The notes: generated by a model from the letters alone, not told the origin. A stretch of 9,966 nucleotides of DNA from CAYLNK01 sp964384675 (GCA_964384675.1 CAYLNK010000256.1:1-9966); one strand, 5' to 3'. Counted from the first letter of the stretch, positions 1-6,337 are shown. Program-made: numbers and translations.

Positions 1-1
1 G

Positions 2-652
2 TTCTGGCCGGAGCGCCCCGACGTCCTCGCCGGGCGCGATCTGGAGGCCGGCGGGACGTGGCTCGGCGTGACGCGCTCCGGTCGTTTCGCCGCGCTCACC
101 AACATCCGCGACCCGAGGTCGCACCGGCCGGGGCGTGCGACGCGCGGCGCGCTCGTTTCCGGTTTCCTGACGGGTACGGCCTCCGCGCGCGAGCACGCCG
201 AGGCCGCGCTCGCCGGCGCGGGCCTCTACGACGGCTTCAACCTCCTCGTCTTCGACGGCGCGGCGCTCTGGTACGTCGAGAGCCGGACCCCGTCGGCGCG
301 TCCGCTGGCTCACGGTCTGTACGGCCTCTCGAACCACCTGCTCGACACGCCGTGGCCGAAGGTGACGCGCGTCCAGGAGGCGATCGCGGCGCGGCTGGAA
401 GGGGAGCTCTCGCCCGAGGCCCTCCTCTCGCCGCTCGCGGACCGGACGCGCGCGCCCGACGCGCTGCTGCCCGACACCGGCGTCGGCCTCGAGGCGGAGC
501 GGCTGCTGTCGTCGCCGTTCATCGTCAGCCCCGCATACGGCACCCGCTCCTCCACGGCGCTCGTGCGGGGCGGCCAGGGGCTCGTCCTCGTGGAGAGGAG
601 CTTCGACCCCGACGGGCGCGAGACCGGTACCCGCCGGTTCACCCTCCCGTAG
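2..652 (+). CDS. NRDE/TANGO2-family protein, C-terminal part (5' end outside window)
   Basis: An open frame enters from the left edge and ends at TAG 650-652, giving 216 visible residues. The first residues read FWPERPDVLAGRDLEAGGTW, followed by LGV and then GRFAALTNIRD. That is the characteristic block just after the NRDE motif in the TANGO2/NRDE superfamily (Ntn-hydrolase-like fold). The usual N-terminal Cys and the NRDE motif itself would lie upstream, so the real start is outside the window; the GTG at 68 sits inside the conserved block and is not the start. Further family-like blocks are DGFNLLVFDG, a YGLSNHLLDTPWPK segment at about residues 105-120, and the C-terminal YGTRSSTALV followed by an FDPDGRE stretch. 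Family members are about 250-280 residues, so only 40-60 are missing. The biochemical role is unsettled; animal TANGO2 has been linked to secretion and to haem or lipid handling. The next gene starts 17 nt downstream. Confidence 0.9.
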   Translation, partial: FWPERPDVLAGRDLEAGGTWLGVTRSGRFAALTNIRDPRSHRPGRATRGALVSGFLTGTASAREHAEAALAGAGLYDGFNLLVFDGAALWYVESRTPSARPLAHGLYGLSNHLLDTPWPKVTRVQEAIAARLEGELSPEALLSPLADRTRAPDALLPDTGVGLEAERLLSSPFIVSPAYGTRSSTALVRGGQGLVLVERSFDPDGRETGTRRFTLP

Positions 653-656
653 CTCG

Positions 657-662
657 TACACT
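657..662 (+). promoter_or_regulatory. Candidate -10 element (TACACT) for a leaderless transcript of the ParB-like gene
   Basis: TACACT matches the key -10 positions (T1, A2, T6) and lies exactly 7 nt before GTG 670, where transcription would start at or next to the start codon. No Shine-Dalgarno sequence is present in the 17-nt gap. No convincing -35 hexamer is seen at 16-18 bp upstream. The same spacing recurs before the genes at 1171 and 3218. This is inferred from sequence only. Confidence 0.4.
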
Positions 663-669
663 CTCCGGC

Positions 670-1134
670 GTGTCACGCGGAGCCGTTATCCCCGCCGGCT
701 TCGATCCGGCCCTGGCGGCGCACCCGACGCGGCGTCTGCCGCTCAGCGAGGTGGTCGACCTCCTCGACCTGACGCACGCGCCGGAGGTCGTTGCGCGCTA
801 CCGCGAGCGGATGGCGGCGGGCGACCTCTTCCCGCCGGTCGCGGTGGTGCGGATGGCGGGCCGTTTCCTCCTGGCGGACGGGCACAAGCGGCTCGCGGCC
901 TACCGCGGCCTGGGTGCGGAGGATGTGGTCGTCGAGGTGTGGCCTCTCCGGCGCTGGCTGCGGGACCAGGCGGGGCAGGCCGCCCGGAACGCCGGGAAGA
1001 ACCGGCGGATCGTGAGCGGACTGCTGCGGGGAGAGGGCGAGGCGCTGGAGCTGGCCCGGGGCACCGCGCGCCACTGGAAGCGCGTCGTCCTGTCGCTCGC
1101 CCGGCGGGCGGGGCGGTCGCGACGCTGGTCCTGA
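670..1134 (+). CDS. Small stand-alone ParB/sulfiredoxin-like N-terminal-domain protein
   Basis: The protein has 154 residues starting at GTG 670. The N-terminal half carries the ParB-N fold signature: RLPLSEVVDLLDLT (about 22-35), a DLFPPVAVVRMAGRF strand pair (52-66) and the box ADGHKRLAAYRGLG (69-82), which corresponds to the GxHR/A nucleotide-binding motif of ParB and sulfiredoxin, here GHKR. A DVVVEVWP strand follows. Unlike partition ParB proteins (about 280-330 aa) there is no helix-turn-helix or dimerisation domain. Instead the last 60 residues form a strongly basic Arg-rich tail (LARRAGRSRRWS at the end). In chromosomal ParB this domain binds and hydrolyses CTP; in other relatives it acts as a nuclease or ATP-dependent enzyme, and nothing here decides between these. 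The start fits a -10-like box 7 nt upstream and the absence of a ribosome binding site. There is no parA neighbour, so a partition role is unlikely. Confidence 0.75.
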   Translation: MSRGAVIPAGFDPALAAHPTRRLPLSEVVDLLDLTHAPEVVARYRERMAAGDLFPPVAVVRMAGRFLLADGHKRLAAYRGLGAEDVVVEVWPLRRWLRDQAGQAARNAGKNRRIVSGLLRGEGEALELARGTARHWKRVVLSLARRAGRSRRWS

Positions 1135-1157
1135 GCGCAATCCGGACCCGATTCGGG

Positions 1158-1163
1158 CAGGAT
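1158..1163 (+). promoter_or_regulatory. Candidate -10 (CAGGAT) or AGGA ribosome-binding site deciding the ygiQ start
   Basis: CAGGAT lies 7 nt before ATG 1171, the same geometry as the boxes before 670 and 3218. The embedded AGGA (1159-1162) could instead serve as a weak Shine-Dalgarno sequence 8 nt from ATG 1171. Either reading favours ATG 1171 over ATG 1162, which overlaps the element. An 11-nt odd palindrome, CCCGATTCGGG (1147-1157), abuts it on the upstream side. Confidence 0.35.
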
Positions 1164-1170
1164 GACGGCG

Positions 1171-3159
1171 ATGTCCGCCGCGCGCTCCACCCCTCGAGGC
1201 CTCCCCGTCGCTGCCCGCGGCACGTTCCTGCCGACGAGCGCCGAGGAGATCCGGGCCCGGGGGTGGGACGGAATCGACGTCGTCTTCGTGACGGGCGACG
1301 CGTACGTCGACCACCCGAGCTTCGCGATGGCCGTGCTCGGGCGGGTGCTCGAATCCCGCGGCTTCCGGGTCGCGATCCTGGCGCAGCCGGAGTGGCGATC
1401 GGCGGACGCGTGGCGCGCCCTCGGCCGCCCCCGCCTCTTCTACGCCGTCTCGGCCGGGAACATGGACTCCATGATCAACCACTACACGGCGAGCAAGAAG
1501 CGGCGGAACGACGACGCCTACTCGCCCGGCGGGAGGATCGGGCTCCGCCCCGACCGCCCGACGCCGGTGTACGCCCAGCGCTGCCGCGAGGCGTTCCCCG
1601 GCGTGCCCGTGGTGATCGGCGGGATCGAGGCCTCGCTCCGCCGGATCGCGCACTTCGACTACTGGTCCGGGACCGTGCGCCCGTCGATGCTCGTCCCGTC
1701 GAAGGCGGACCTCCTGGCGTTCGGCAAGGGCGAGGAGACGATCGTCGCCGTCGCCGAGCGCCTCCGCGAGGGAGGCACCGTGCGCGACCTCCGCGACCTG
1801 CGCGGCGTCGCCTACCTGCTCGGGATGAAGGAGGAGCTGCCCACGTCGGCCTGGCAGACGCTCGAGCTCCCCGGTCTCGACGAGGTCGCCGCCGACAAGG
1901 TGGCGTTCGCGCGGATGACGCGCACGTTCCACGACGAGACGAACCCCTTCAACGCGCGCCGCCTCGTCCAGGCGCAGGGGGACCGGAAGGCGGTCTTCAA
2001 CCCGCCGTGCCTGCCGCTCGACGAGGCGGCGATGGACGCGATCTACGACCTGCCGTACGCGCGGCGCCCCCACCCGCGGTACGACGAGCCGATCCCGGCG
2101 TTCGAGATGATCCGGGACTCGATCGAGATCATGCGCGGCTGCTTCGGGGGCTGCACGTTCTGCAGCATCACGATGCACGAGGGCCGCGTCATCCAGAGCC
2201 GCAGCGAGCGGTCGATCCTGGCGGAGGTGGAGACGGTCGCGCGGGACCCGGACTTCAAGGGGACGATCAGCGACCTCGGCGGTCCGACCGCCAACATGTA
2301 CCGGATGCGCTGCACGAAGCCGGAGGTCGAGGCGAAGTGCCGGCGGCTGTCGTGCATCCACCCGACGATCTGCGTCCTCCTCGGCACCGACCACGGTCCG
2401 ACGATCGACCTGATGCGGGCCGCGCGCGCCGTCGAGGGCGTCAAGCGCGTCAACATCGCGAGCGGCATCCGGATGGACCTCGCCAACCGGGACGGCCGGT
2501 ACGTCGAGGAGCTGGCCGCGCACCACGTCGGCGGGCACCTGAAGGTCGCGCCGGAGCACCGGAGCGACGTGGTCCTCGACCTGATGAAGAAGCCGTCGGC
2601 GGAGTCGTTCGAGACGTTCGCCCAGACGTTCGAGCGCGCAAGCGCGAAGGCCGGCAAGGAGCAGTACCTCGTTCCGTACTTCATCGCGAGCCATCCCGGC
2701 TCGGGCGTCGCCGAGATGATCGACCTCGCGGTCTTCCTGAAGGCCCACGGTTACAAGCCGCGCCAGGTGCAGGACTTCATCCCCGCGCCGATGGACATCG
2801 CGACCTGCATGTACTTCACCGGCCTCGACCCCCAGACGATGAAGCCGGTGGACACCGTCACGAGGCTCGGCGACCGGAAGGTCCAGCGGGCGCTGATGCA
2901 GTTCTGGAAGCCGGAGAACTGGTTCGCGGTGCGGCGGGCGCTGGTCGAGGCCGGGCGCCGGGACCTGATCGGCGGCGGGCCGCAGTGCCTGATCCCGGAG
3001 AACCCGCCCCGCGAGGCGCTGGAGGCTCGCCGGCGCGAGGCGCAGGAGGCCTCGTACGTCCACGCGGAGGACGCGGGGGCGTCGCCGTCGTCGAGCCCAC
3101 GGGCCGGGGTCGGGTATCGGCCGGGCCGCGCCGGGCGCCGGAGGAGGGGTCCGGGCTGA
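1171..3159 (+). CDS. ygiQ: YgiQ-family radical SAM protein
   Basis: A 662-residue protein of the YgiQ (formerly UPF0313) radical SAM family. Family landmarks in order: an N-terminal block FLPTSAEEIRARGWD (about 19-33); VVFVTGDAYVDHPSFAMAVLG (37-57), the B12-binding-like start of the family; VVIGGIEASLRRIAHFDYW, the conserved central stretch; the radical SAM [4Fe-4S] motif IMRGCFGGCTFCSITMHEG with Cys324, Cys328 and Cys331 (CxxxCxxC); and a C-terminal DLIGGGPQCLIP near residues 595-607. The reaction and substrate are not known for this family, so no pathway is claimed. The last roughly 50 residues after the conserved core are a low-complexity basic, Ser/Pro/Gly-rich tail (RPGRAGRRRRGPG at the end). 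ATG 1171 is chosen because of the upstream element at 1158-1163; ATG 1162, in frame, would add three residues. It is separated by short gaps from both neighbours and is probably its own transcription unit. Confidence 0.95.
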   Translation: MSAARSTPRGLPVAARGTFLPTSAEEIRARGWDGIDVVFVTGDAYVDHPSFAMAVLGRVLESRGFRVAILAQPEWRSADAWRALGRPRLFYAVSAGNMDSMINHYTASKKRRNDDAYSPGGRIGLRPDRPTPVYAQRCREAFPGVPVVIGGIEASLRRIAHFDYWSGTVRPSMLVPSKADLLAFGKGEETIVAVAERLREGGTVRDLRDLRGVAYLLGMKEELPTSAWQTLELPGLDEVAADKVAFARMTRTFHDETNPFNARRLVQAQGDRKAVFNPPCLPLDEAAMDAIYDLPYARRPHPRYDEPIPAFEMIRDSIEIMRGCFGGCTFCSITMHEGRVIQSRSERSILAEVETVARDPDFKGTISDLGGPTANMYRMRCTKPEVEAKCRRLSCIHPTICVLLGTDHGPTIDLMRAARAVEGVKRVNIASGIRMDLANRDGRYVEELAAHHVGGHLKVAPEHRSDVVLDLMKKPSAESFETFAQTFERASAKAGKEQYLVPYFIASHPGSGVAEMIDLAVFLKAHGYKPRQVQDFIPAPMDIATCMYFTGLDPQTMKPVDTVTRLGDRKVQRALMQFWKPENWFAVRRALVEAGRRDLIGGGPQCLIPENPPREALEARRREAQEASYVHAEDAGASPSSSPRAGVGYRPGRAGRRRRGPG

Positions 3160-3201
3160 GGGACCGGGGGGGCTTCGCCGTGGCCTCGGCCGCGCGTTTC
3201 C

Positions 3202-3210
3202 TGCCAGACT
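3202..3210 (+). promoter_or_regulatory. Candidate extended -10 (TGC-CAGACT) for the glycan operon
   Basis: CAGACT (3205-3210) lies 7 nt upstream of ATG 3218 and is preceded by TGn (3202-3204), the extended -10 arrangement. No Shine-Dalgarno sequence precedes ATG 3218. The stretch from the box to the start, ACTCCGGCAGATG, resembles ACTCTCCGGCGTG before the gene at 670. This would place the transcription start at or near the start codon. Confidence 0.45.
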
Positions 3211-3227
3211 CCGGCAGATGCTGCCGG
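3211..3227. repeat. Perfect 7-bp inverted repeat with the start codon as its 3-nt spacer
   Basis: CCGGCAG (3211-3217), ATG (3218-3220), CTGCCGG (3221-3227): the two arms are exact reverse complements. An additional CTGCC at 3201-3205 can pair with GGCAG 3213-3217 instead, so two alternative hairpins share the middle arm. If the message starts upstream of 3211 the start codon would sit in a tight hairpin loop; if it starts at 3218 only one arm is transcribed and the palindrome could act as a DNA operator. Confidence 0.5.
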
Positions 3228-4171
3228 TGAGAAGAAACGTGACGATCACGGGCGGAAACGGCTTCGTCGGGCGCCTGCTCCGGGAGGGGCTGGGCGACCG
3301 CGGGTACCGCATCGACGTCTTCGACAGGCTGCGCGGTCCCCTGGTCGACGTGCTCCGCCACCGCTACCTCGGGAAGCGGTCGGACCTGGTCGGCCGCTCC
3401 TCGGCCAAGGTGCTGCGGAAGGCCCTGGCCCTGGCGGAGGGCCTCGCGCTCCGGACGGGCCGCCTCGTTCCCTCTTCCGACGACATCCTCGCCGGCCGTG
3501 AGCTCCTGGCCGAGCGCTTTCGCGGGGCGGACGCCGTCATCCATCTGGCCGCGCTGGCACACCCGCGGGTCCCCGGGATGGGGGAGTCCGACTATCGCCG
3601 CATCAACCTCGACGGGGCCGTCAACGTCTTCGAGGCCGCCCGGCTGGCGGGCGTGCCGAAGCTCGTCTTCGCCTCCTCGGTGCAGGTCTACGGGATCAAC
3701 AGACCCGTCCGGCTCGACCAGCTCCCGATCCTCGAGAGCAACTACTGCCCGAGCGGTAGCGAGGGCCAGAGCCACTACGGGCTCCTGAAGCTCGAGGTGG
3801 AGCGGTATCTCGCCGAGCACGCGCCGGGGAGCGGCACCCAGGCCGTGTCGCTGCGCCTGGAGTTCCCCGGCGTCCGGTCGCGCTACCCGTGGAACCAGTA
3901 CATCAGCACCTCCGTCGAGAACCTGGTGGCCGGCTTCGTCGCCGCGCTCGAGGCCGATCTTCCCGCTGGCGCCGAGGTGTACAACCTCGCGGACGCCGAG
4001 GTCGATCCCGCGATCGTGGACATCCAGGGTTTCGTGCGGAGGCGCTGGCCGGACGTCCCGAACCGCACGCGAGGCAACCAGTGCCTGCTCGGGACGGAGA
4101 AGGCGCGCGCCCAGCTCGGCTACGACCCACGGCCCGGCGGCACGTACTTCGAGCTGGGAGCCATGTGGTGA
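3218..4171 (+). CDS. NAD(P)-dependent sugar epimerase/dehydratase (extended SDR) with an internal insertion
   Basis: A 317-residue extended short-chain dehydrogenase/reductase. The Rossmann nucleotide-binding motif is TGGNGFVG (11-18), with the acidic residue ending beta-2 at Asp36 (VFDRL), which suggests NAD(H). AVIHLAALAHP (107-116) is the conserved HLAA block, SSVQVYG (153-159) supplies the catalytic Ser region, and YGLLK (187-191) is the YxxxK catalytic pair. Family members act on nucleotide-activated sugars as 4-epimerases, 4,6-dehydratases or reductases; the exact substrate cannot be read here. Between beta-2 and the GADAVIHLAA strand there is a stretch of about 45 extra residues (about 40-85), rich in Arg, Lys and Leu, that typical UDP-sugar SDRs lack. 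ATG 3218 has no ribosome binding site but follows an extended -10-like box; GTG 3227 is a possible alternative start. It is the first gene of a three-gene operon; its stop overlaps the next start by 4 nt. Confidence 0.88.
   Translation: MLPVRRNVTITGGNGFVGRLLREGLGDRGYRIDVFDRLRGPLVDVLRHRYLGKRSDLVGRSSAKVLRKALALAEGLALRTGRLVPSSDDILAGRELLAERFRGADAVIHLAALAHPRVPGMGESDYRRINLDGAVNVFEAARLAGVPKLVFASSVQVYGINRPVRLDQLPILESNYCPSGSEGQSHYGLLKLEVERYLAEHAPGSGTQAVSLRLEFPGVRSRYPWNQYISTSVENLVAGFVAALEADLPAGAEVYNLADAEVDPAIVDIQGFVRRRWPDVPNRTRGNQCLLGTEKARAQLGYDPRPGGTYFELGAMW
4156..4160 (+). promoter_or_regulatory. Ribosome binding site (GGGAG) deciding the flavoprotein start
   Basis: GGGAG lies 7 nt before GTG 4168 but only 4 nt before the tandem GTG 4165. 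This supports 4168, whose GTG overlaps the TGA stop of the upstream gene as GTGA. Confidence 0.5.
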
Positions 4172-5535
4172 GCCCGGCGGGCGCGGATGGGTCCTCGGTC
4201 GTCGTCCTCGGCGCCGGGCTCTGCGGGCTCTCGGCGGCCTACCACCTCGAGGCCCTGGGGCACACGGACTACGTCGTCCTGGAGCGGGCGCCCGAGGTGG
4301 GCGGGCTGGCCCGCACGGAGACGTTCGACGGCTTCTCGTTCGACCACTCGATCCACATCCTCTACGCGCGGGATCCACGGGCGACCGCTCTGATCCGGGA
4401 CGACCTCCTCGCCGGCAACGTCCTCGTGAAGGAGCGCCTCAGCTACTGCCGGACCGCGGGCCGGTACACGGAGTACCCGTACCAGCTCAACAACCACGGC
4501 CTCCCCGCCGAGATCGTCGCGGACAACATCCTCGGGCTGATCGAGGCGCAGCGGCAGGCGGCCGGACGCCCGCCTCCGCCGGACTTCGCCGCCTGGATCG
4601 AGCGGACGTTCGGCCGCGGCATCGCCGAGCGCTTCATGCTCCCCTACAACCGGAAGCTCTGGGCGTGGGACCTCGGAGCGATGAACTACGACTGGATCGC
4701 GGACCGCGTGCCGGTCCCGGACCTGCGCCAGGTGCTGCTGGGGGCGCTGACGCCGCCCAGCGAGCGCCACGGCCCGAACGGCGAGTTCTGGTATCCGGAG
4801 CGCGGCGGGATCGAGGCCCTGGCCCGGGCCTTCGCCGCGCGGCTCCCGCCGGAGCGGTTGCGCCTCGGCGCCGCCGTGGCCGGCATCGAGCCGGAGTCCC
4901 GGAACGTGGTGCTGGCCACGGGAGAGCGCGTCCCGTACCGCCACCTGATCTCCACGCTCCCGCTGCCCCGGCTCGTGCCGATGCTCGGAGAGGGGGTGCC
5001 GGAGGACGTGCGGGCAAGCGCGGCGGGCCTCGCGCACAACGTGGTTCACACGGTGAGCCTCGGGCTCGAGGGGGAGCGGCTCGGGCTCCCGCGGCCGATG
5101 CACTGGGCCTACTACCCCGGCGAGGACGCGGTCTTCCACCGGCTCAGCTTCCCGGGCCTCTTCTCGCCCTGGATGGTGCCCGACGGATGCTCGAGCGTGC
5201 AGGCGGAGATCAGCGAGTCGGCCTTTCGCCCCCGGGACCGGACGCGGCTGGTCGAGGAGACGCTCGCGGGCCTGGTGAGCGTGGGAGTCCTTTCGGCTCG
5301 CGAGGCGCGGCCCGTGGCCGAGGGCGGTCGCGTGCGGGTGGCCGAGGTTCTGACGCTCGATCCGGCCTACGTCATCTACACGCTCGGGCACCGCGCGCAG
5401 GTCTCCCGGATAAAGGGCCACCTCGAGGGCCTCTCCATCACGTCGCGCGGACGCTTCGGCGAGTGGGAGTACCTCAACATGGACCACTCGATCCTGGGCG
5501 GTCGAGAGGCCGCGGAGCGGGCCCTCCGAGCATGA
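4168..5535 (+). CDS. FAD-dependent amine-oxidase-fold oxidoreductase (COG1232 / UDP-galactopyranose-mutase-like)
   Basis: A 455-residue flavoprotein. Near the N-terminus is the ADP-binding fold VVVLGAGLCGLSAAYHLE (11-28, GxGxxG), the ribose-binding Glu39 ending beta-2 (VVLERAPEVGG), and GGLARTE followed by FDHSIHIL (58-65), as in protoporphyrinogen-oxidase-like and UDP-galactopyranose-mutase-like enzymes. Mid-protein it has YTEYPYQLNNHGLP, then LPYNRKLWAWDLGAMNYDW and YPERGGIEALARA. The C-terminus carries a second FAD-contact segment, SRGRFGEWEYLNMDHSILGG (about 430-449). It belongs to the group annotated as NAD(P)/FAD-dependent or protoporphyrinogen-oxidase-like proteins that often sit in glycan clusters. 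Its place between an SDR and a glycosyltransferase, coupled by 4-nt overlaps on both sides, suggests action on an activated or lipid-linked sugar rather than on haem. The substrate is unknown, and authentic UDP-galactopyranose mutase activity is not demonstrated by any motif seen here. Confidence 0.85.
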   Translation: MSPAGADGSSVVVLGAGLCGLSAAYHLEALGHTDYVVLERAPEVGGLARTETFDGFSFDHSIHILYARDPRATALIRDDLLAGNVLVKERLSYCRTAGRYTEYPYQLNNHGLPAEIVADNILGLIEAQRQAAGRPPPPDFAAWIERTFGRGIAERFMLPYNRKLWAWDLGAMNYDWIADRVPVPDLRQVLLGALTPPSERHGPNGEFWYPERGGIEALARAFAARLPPERLRLGAAVAGIEPESRNVVLATGERVPYRHLISTLPLPRLVPMLGEGVPEDVRASAAGLAHNVVHTVSLGLEGERLGLPRPMHWAYYPGEDAVFHRLSFPGLFSPWMVPDGCSSVQAEISESAFRPRDRTRLVEETLAGLVSVGVLSAREARPVAEGGRVRVAEVLTLDPAYVIYTLGHRAQVSRIKGHLEGLSITSRGRFGEWEYLNMDHSILGGREAAERALRA

Positions 5536-6266
5536 CCGTCTCCGTATCGGTGGTGATCCGCACGAGGAACGAGATCCGAACGCTGAGGCGGGCCCTCGCC
5601 ACGCTGCGCGCCCAGTCGCTCCGGGGCTTCGAGGTCGTCGTGGTGGACAACGGCTCGACCGACGGCACCCTGGAGCTGGCCCGTGCCGAGGCCGATCGCG
5701 TCGTCGAGATCCAGGAGTTCACCCACGCCCGCTCGACCAACCTCGGCGTGGCGAGCGCCTCGGGCACGTTCGTCTACCTCACCAATGGGCACGCCTGGCC
5801 GATGCGGGACGACCTCCTCGACACCGGCGTCCGTCTGCTCGAGGCGGAGCCCGGCGTGGCCGGGGTCTACGGGCGCTGCGTCCCTCACGTGGAGCCCGGC
5901 CTCTCGAACGCCGTCGAGCGCCTGATGGGCGCGGCCGGATCGTTCACGCACCGCGGGGGCTGCGCGCTGCTCGATCGCTATCGCCCGGGGATGCTCCAGA
6001 CGCAGTCGGCCATGATCCGCCGGACCCTCGCCACCCGGACGCCGTTTCGAGAGGTGCCTCCCGGCGGCGGCGAGGACGTCCTCTGGGCGATCGAGCACCT
6101 CCGCCTCGGGCTCCGGATCGCCTATCACCCGGCGTTCGACGTCTTCCATTCCCACGGCGGCGCCAATCTGCGGGCGCTCCGCCGCTTCCGCGCCTATCGC
6201 CGGATGATCTCCCGGGCGAAGGCGTGCGCCCGCGAGCTCGGCATACCGCCCGGCTCGTGCTACTGA
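5532..6266 (+). CDS. GT2 (GT-A fold) glycosyltransferase with a substituted DXD site
   Basis: A 244-residue family 2 glycosyltransferase, probably acting at the cytoplasmic face of the inner membrane; no membrane segment is seen. SVVIRTRNE (6-14) and VVVDNGSTDGT (36-46, Asp39) are the nucleotide-sugar-binding start of the GT-A fold. Where most GT2 enzymes have DXD or DADD, this one reads YLTNGHAWP (82-90), with His in place of the metal-binding Asp, as in GT2 subgroups carrying a SAH-type motif. The downstream GGEDVLWA (179-186) provides the ED acceptor or base motif, and IAYHPAFDVFHSHGG is the conserved C-terminal strand with HSH (206-208). Length is short but complete. ATG 5532 overlaps the TGA of the flavoprotein (ATGA), so it is the last gene of the operon starting at 3218. 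A hairpin follows directly after the stop codon. The sugar donor and acceptor are not predictable. Confidence 0.87.
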   Translation: MTVSVSVVIRTRNEIRTLRRALATLRAQSLRGFEVVVVDNGSTDGTLELARAEADRVVEIQEFTHARSTNLGVASASGTFVYLTNGHAWPMRDDLLDTGVRLLEAEPGVAGVYGRCVPHVEPGLSNAVERLMGAAGSFTHRGGCALLDRYRPGMLQTQSAMIRRTLATRTPFREVPPGGGEDVLWAIEHLRLGLRIAYHPAFDVFHSHGGANLRALRRFRAYRRMISRAKACARELGIPPGSCY

Positions 6267-6295
6267 GAGGCTGTGAAGAACCTCTTCACGGCCTC
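6267..6295. terminator. 13-bp stem-loop directly after the glycan operon (terminator-like, no U-tract)
   Basis: Arm 6267-6279 (GAGGCTGTGAAGA) pairs with arm 6283-6295 (TCTTCACGGCCTC) around a 3-nt loop, ACC. All 13 positions pair, one of them as G-U on the + strand transcript. It begins at the base after the TGA stop (6264-6266). No T-run follows, so this is either a U-less intrinsic terminator or a 3'-end stabiliser. On the opposite strand it also lies downstream of the convergent gene ending at 6341. Confidence 0.6.
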
Positions 6296-6319
6296 GAACC
6301 GGAAGCCCCGGGGGGCCCG

Positions 6320-6337
6320 GGGGGCGGAAGCGCCCCC
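6320..6337. terminator. Second GC-only hairpin in the convergent intergenic region
   Basis: GGGGGCG (6320-6326) pairs with CGCCCCC (6331-6337) around a GAAG loop: a 7-bp all-GC stem, 3 bp beyond the stop codon of the minus-strand glycosyltransferase. It is preceded by a G-run stretch (6306-6324) that could pair in alternative ways. It is best placed to end transcription of the minus-strand gene; a U-tract is again absent. Confidence 0.45.

Noticed and set aside
1147..1157. CCCGATTCGGG odd palindrome upstream of ygiQ as an operator
   Set aside because: The arms are only 5 bp and there is a single copy; it is noted beside the start-site element but not called as a binding site.
3148..3165. GGTCC...GGACC stem around the ygiQ stop codon as a terminator
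   Set aside because: A 5-bp stem with an 8-nt loop and no T-tract is too weak to call.
939..3230. Long + strand frame (763 codons) overlapping ygiQ
   Set aside because: It is an out-of-frame reading of ygiQ; the Arg/Gly/Pro-rich translation has no recognisable domain, while the ygiQ frame carries all family motifs.
673..3312. Long open frame on the minus strand (879 codons) opposite the ParB-like and ygiQ genes
   Set aside because: Composition is Arg/Pro/His-rich with no family motif, and it mirrors two clear genes on the other strand. It is a GC-rich antisense shadow.
6306..6324. C/G-run stretch as a G-quadruplex or repeat element
   Set aside because: The G-runs are irregular, with only two long tracts on one strand, so four-tract quadruplex spacing is not met.
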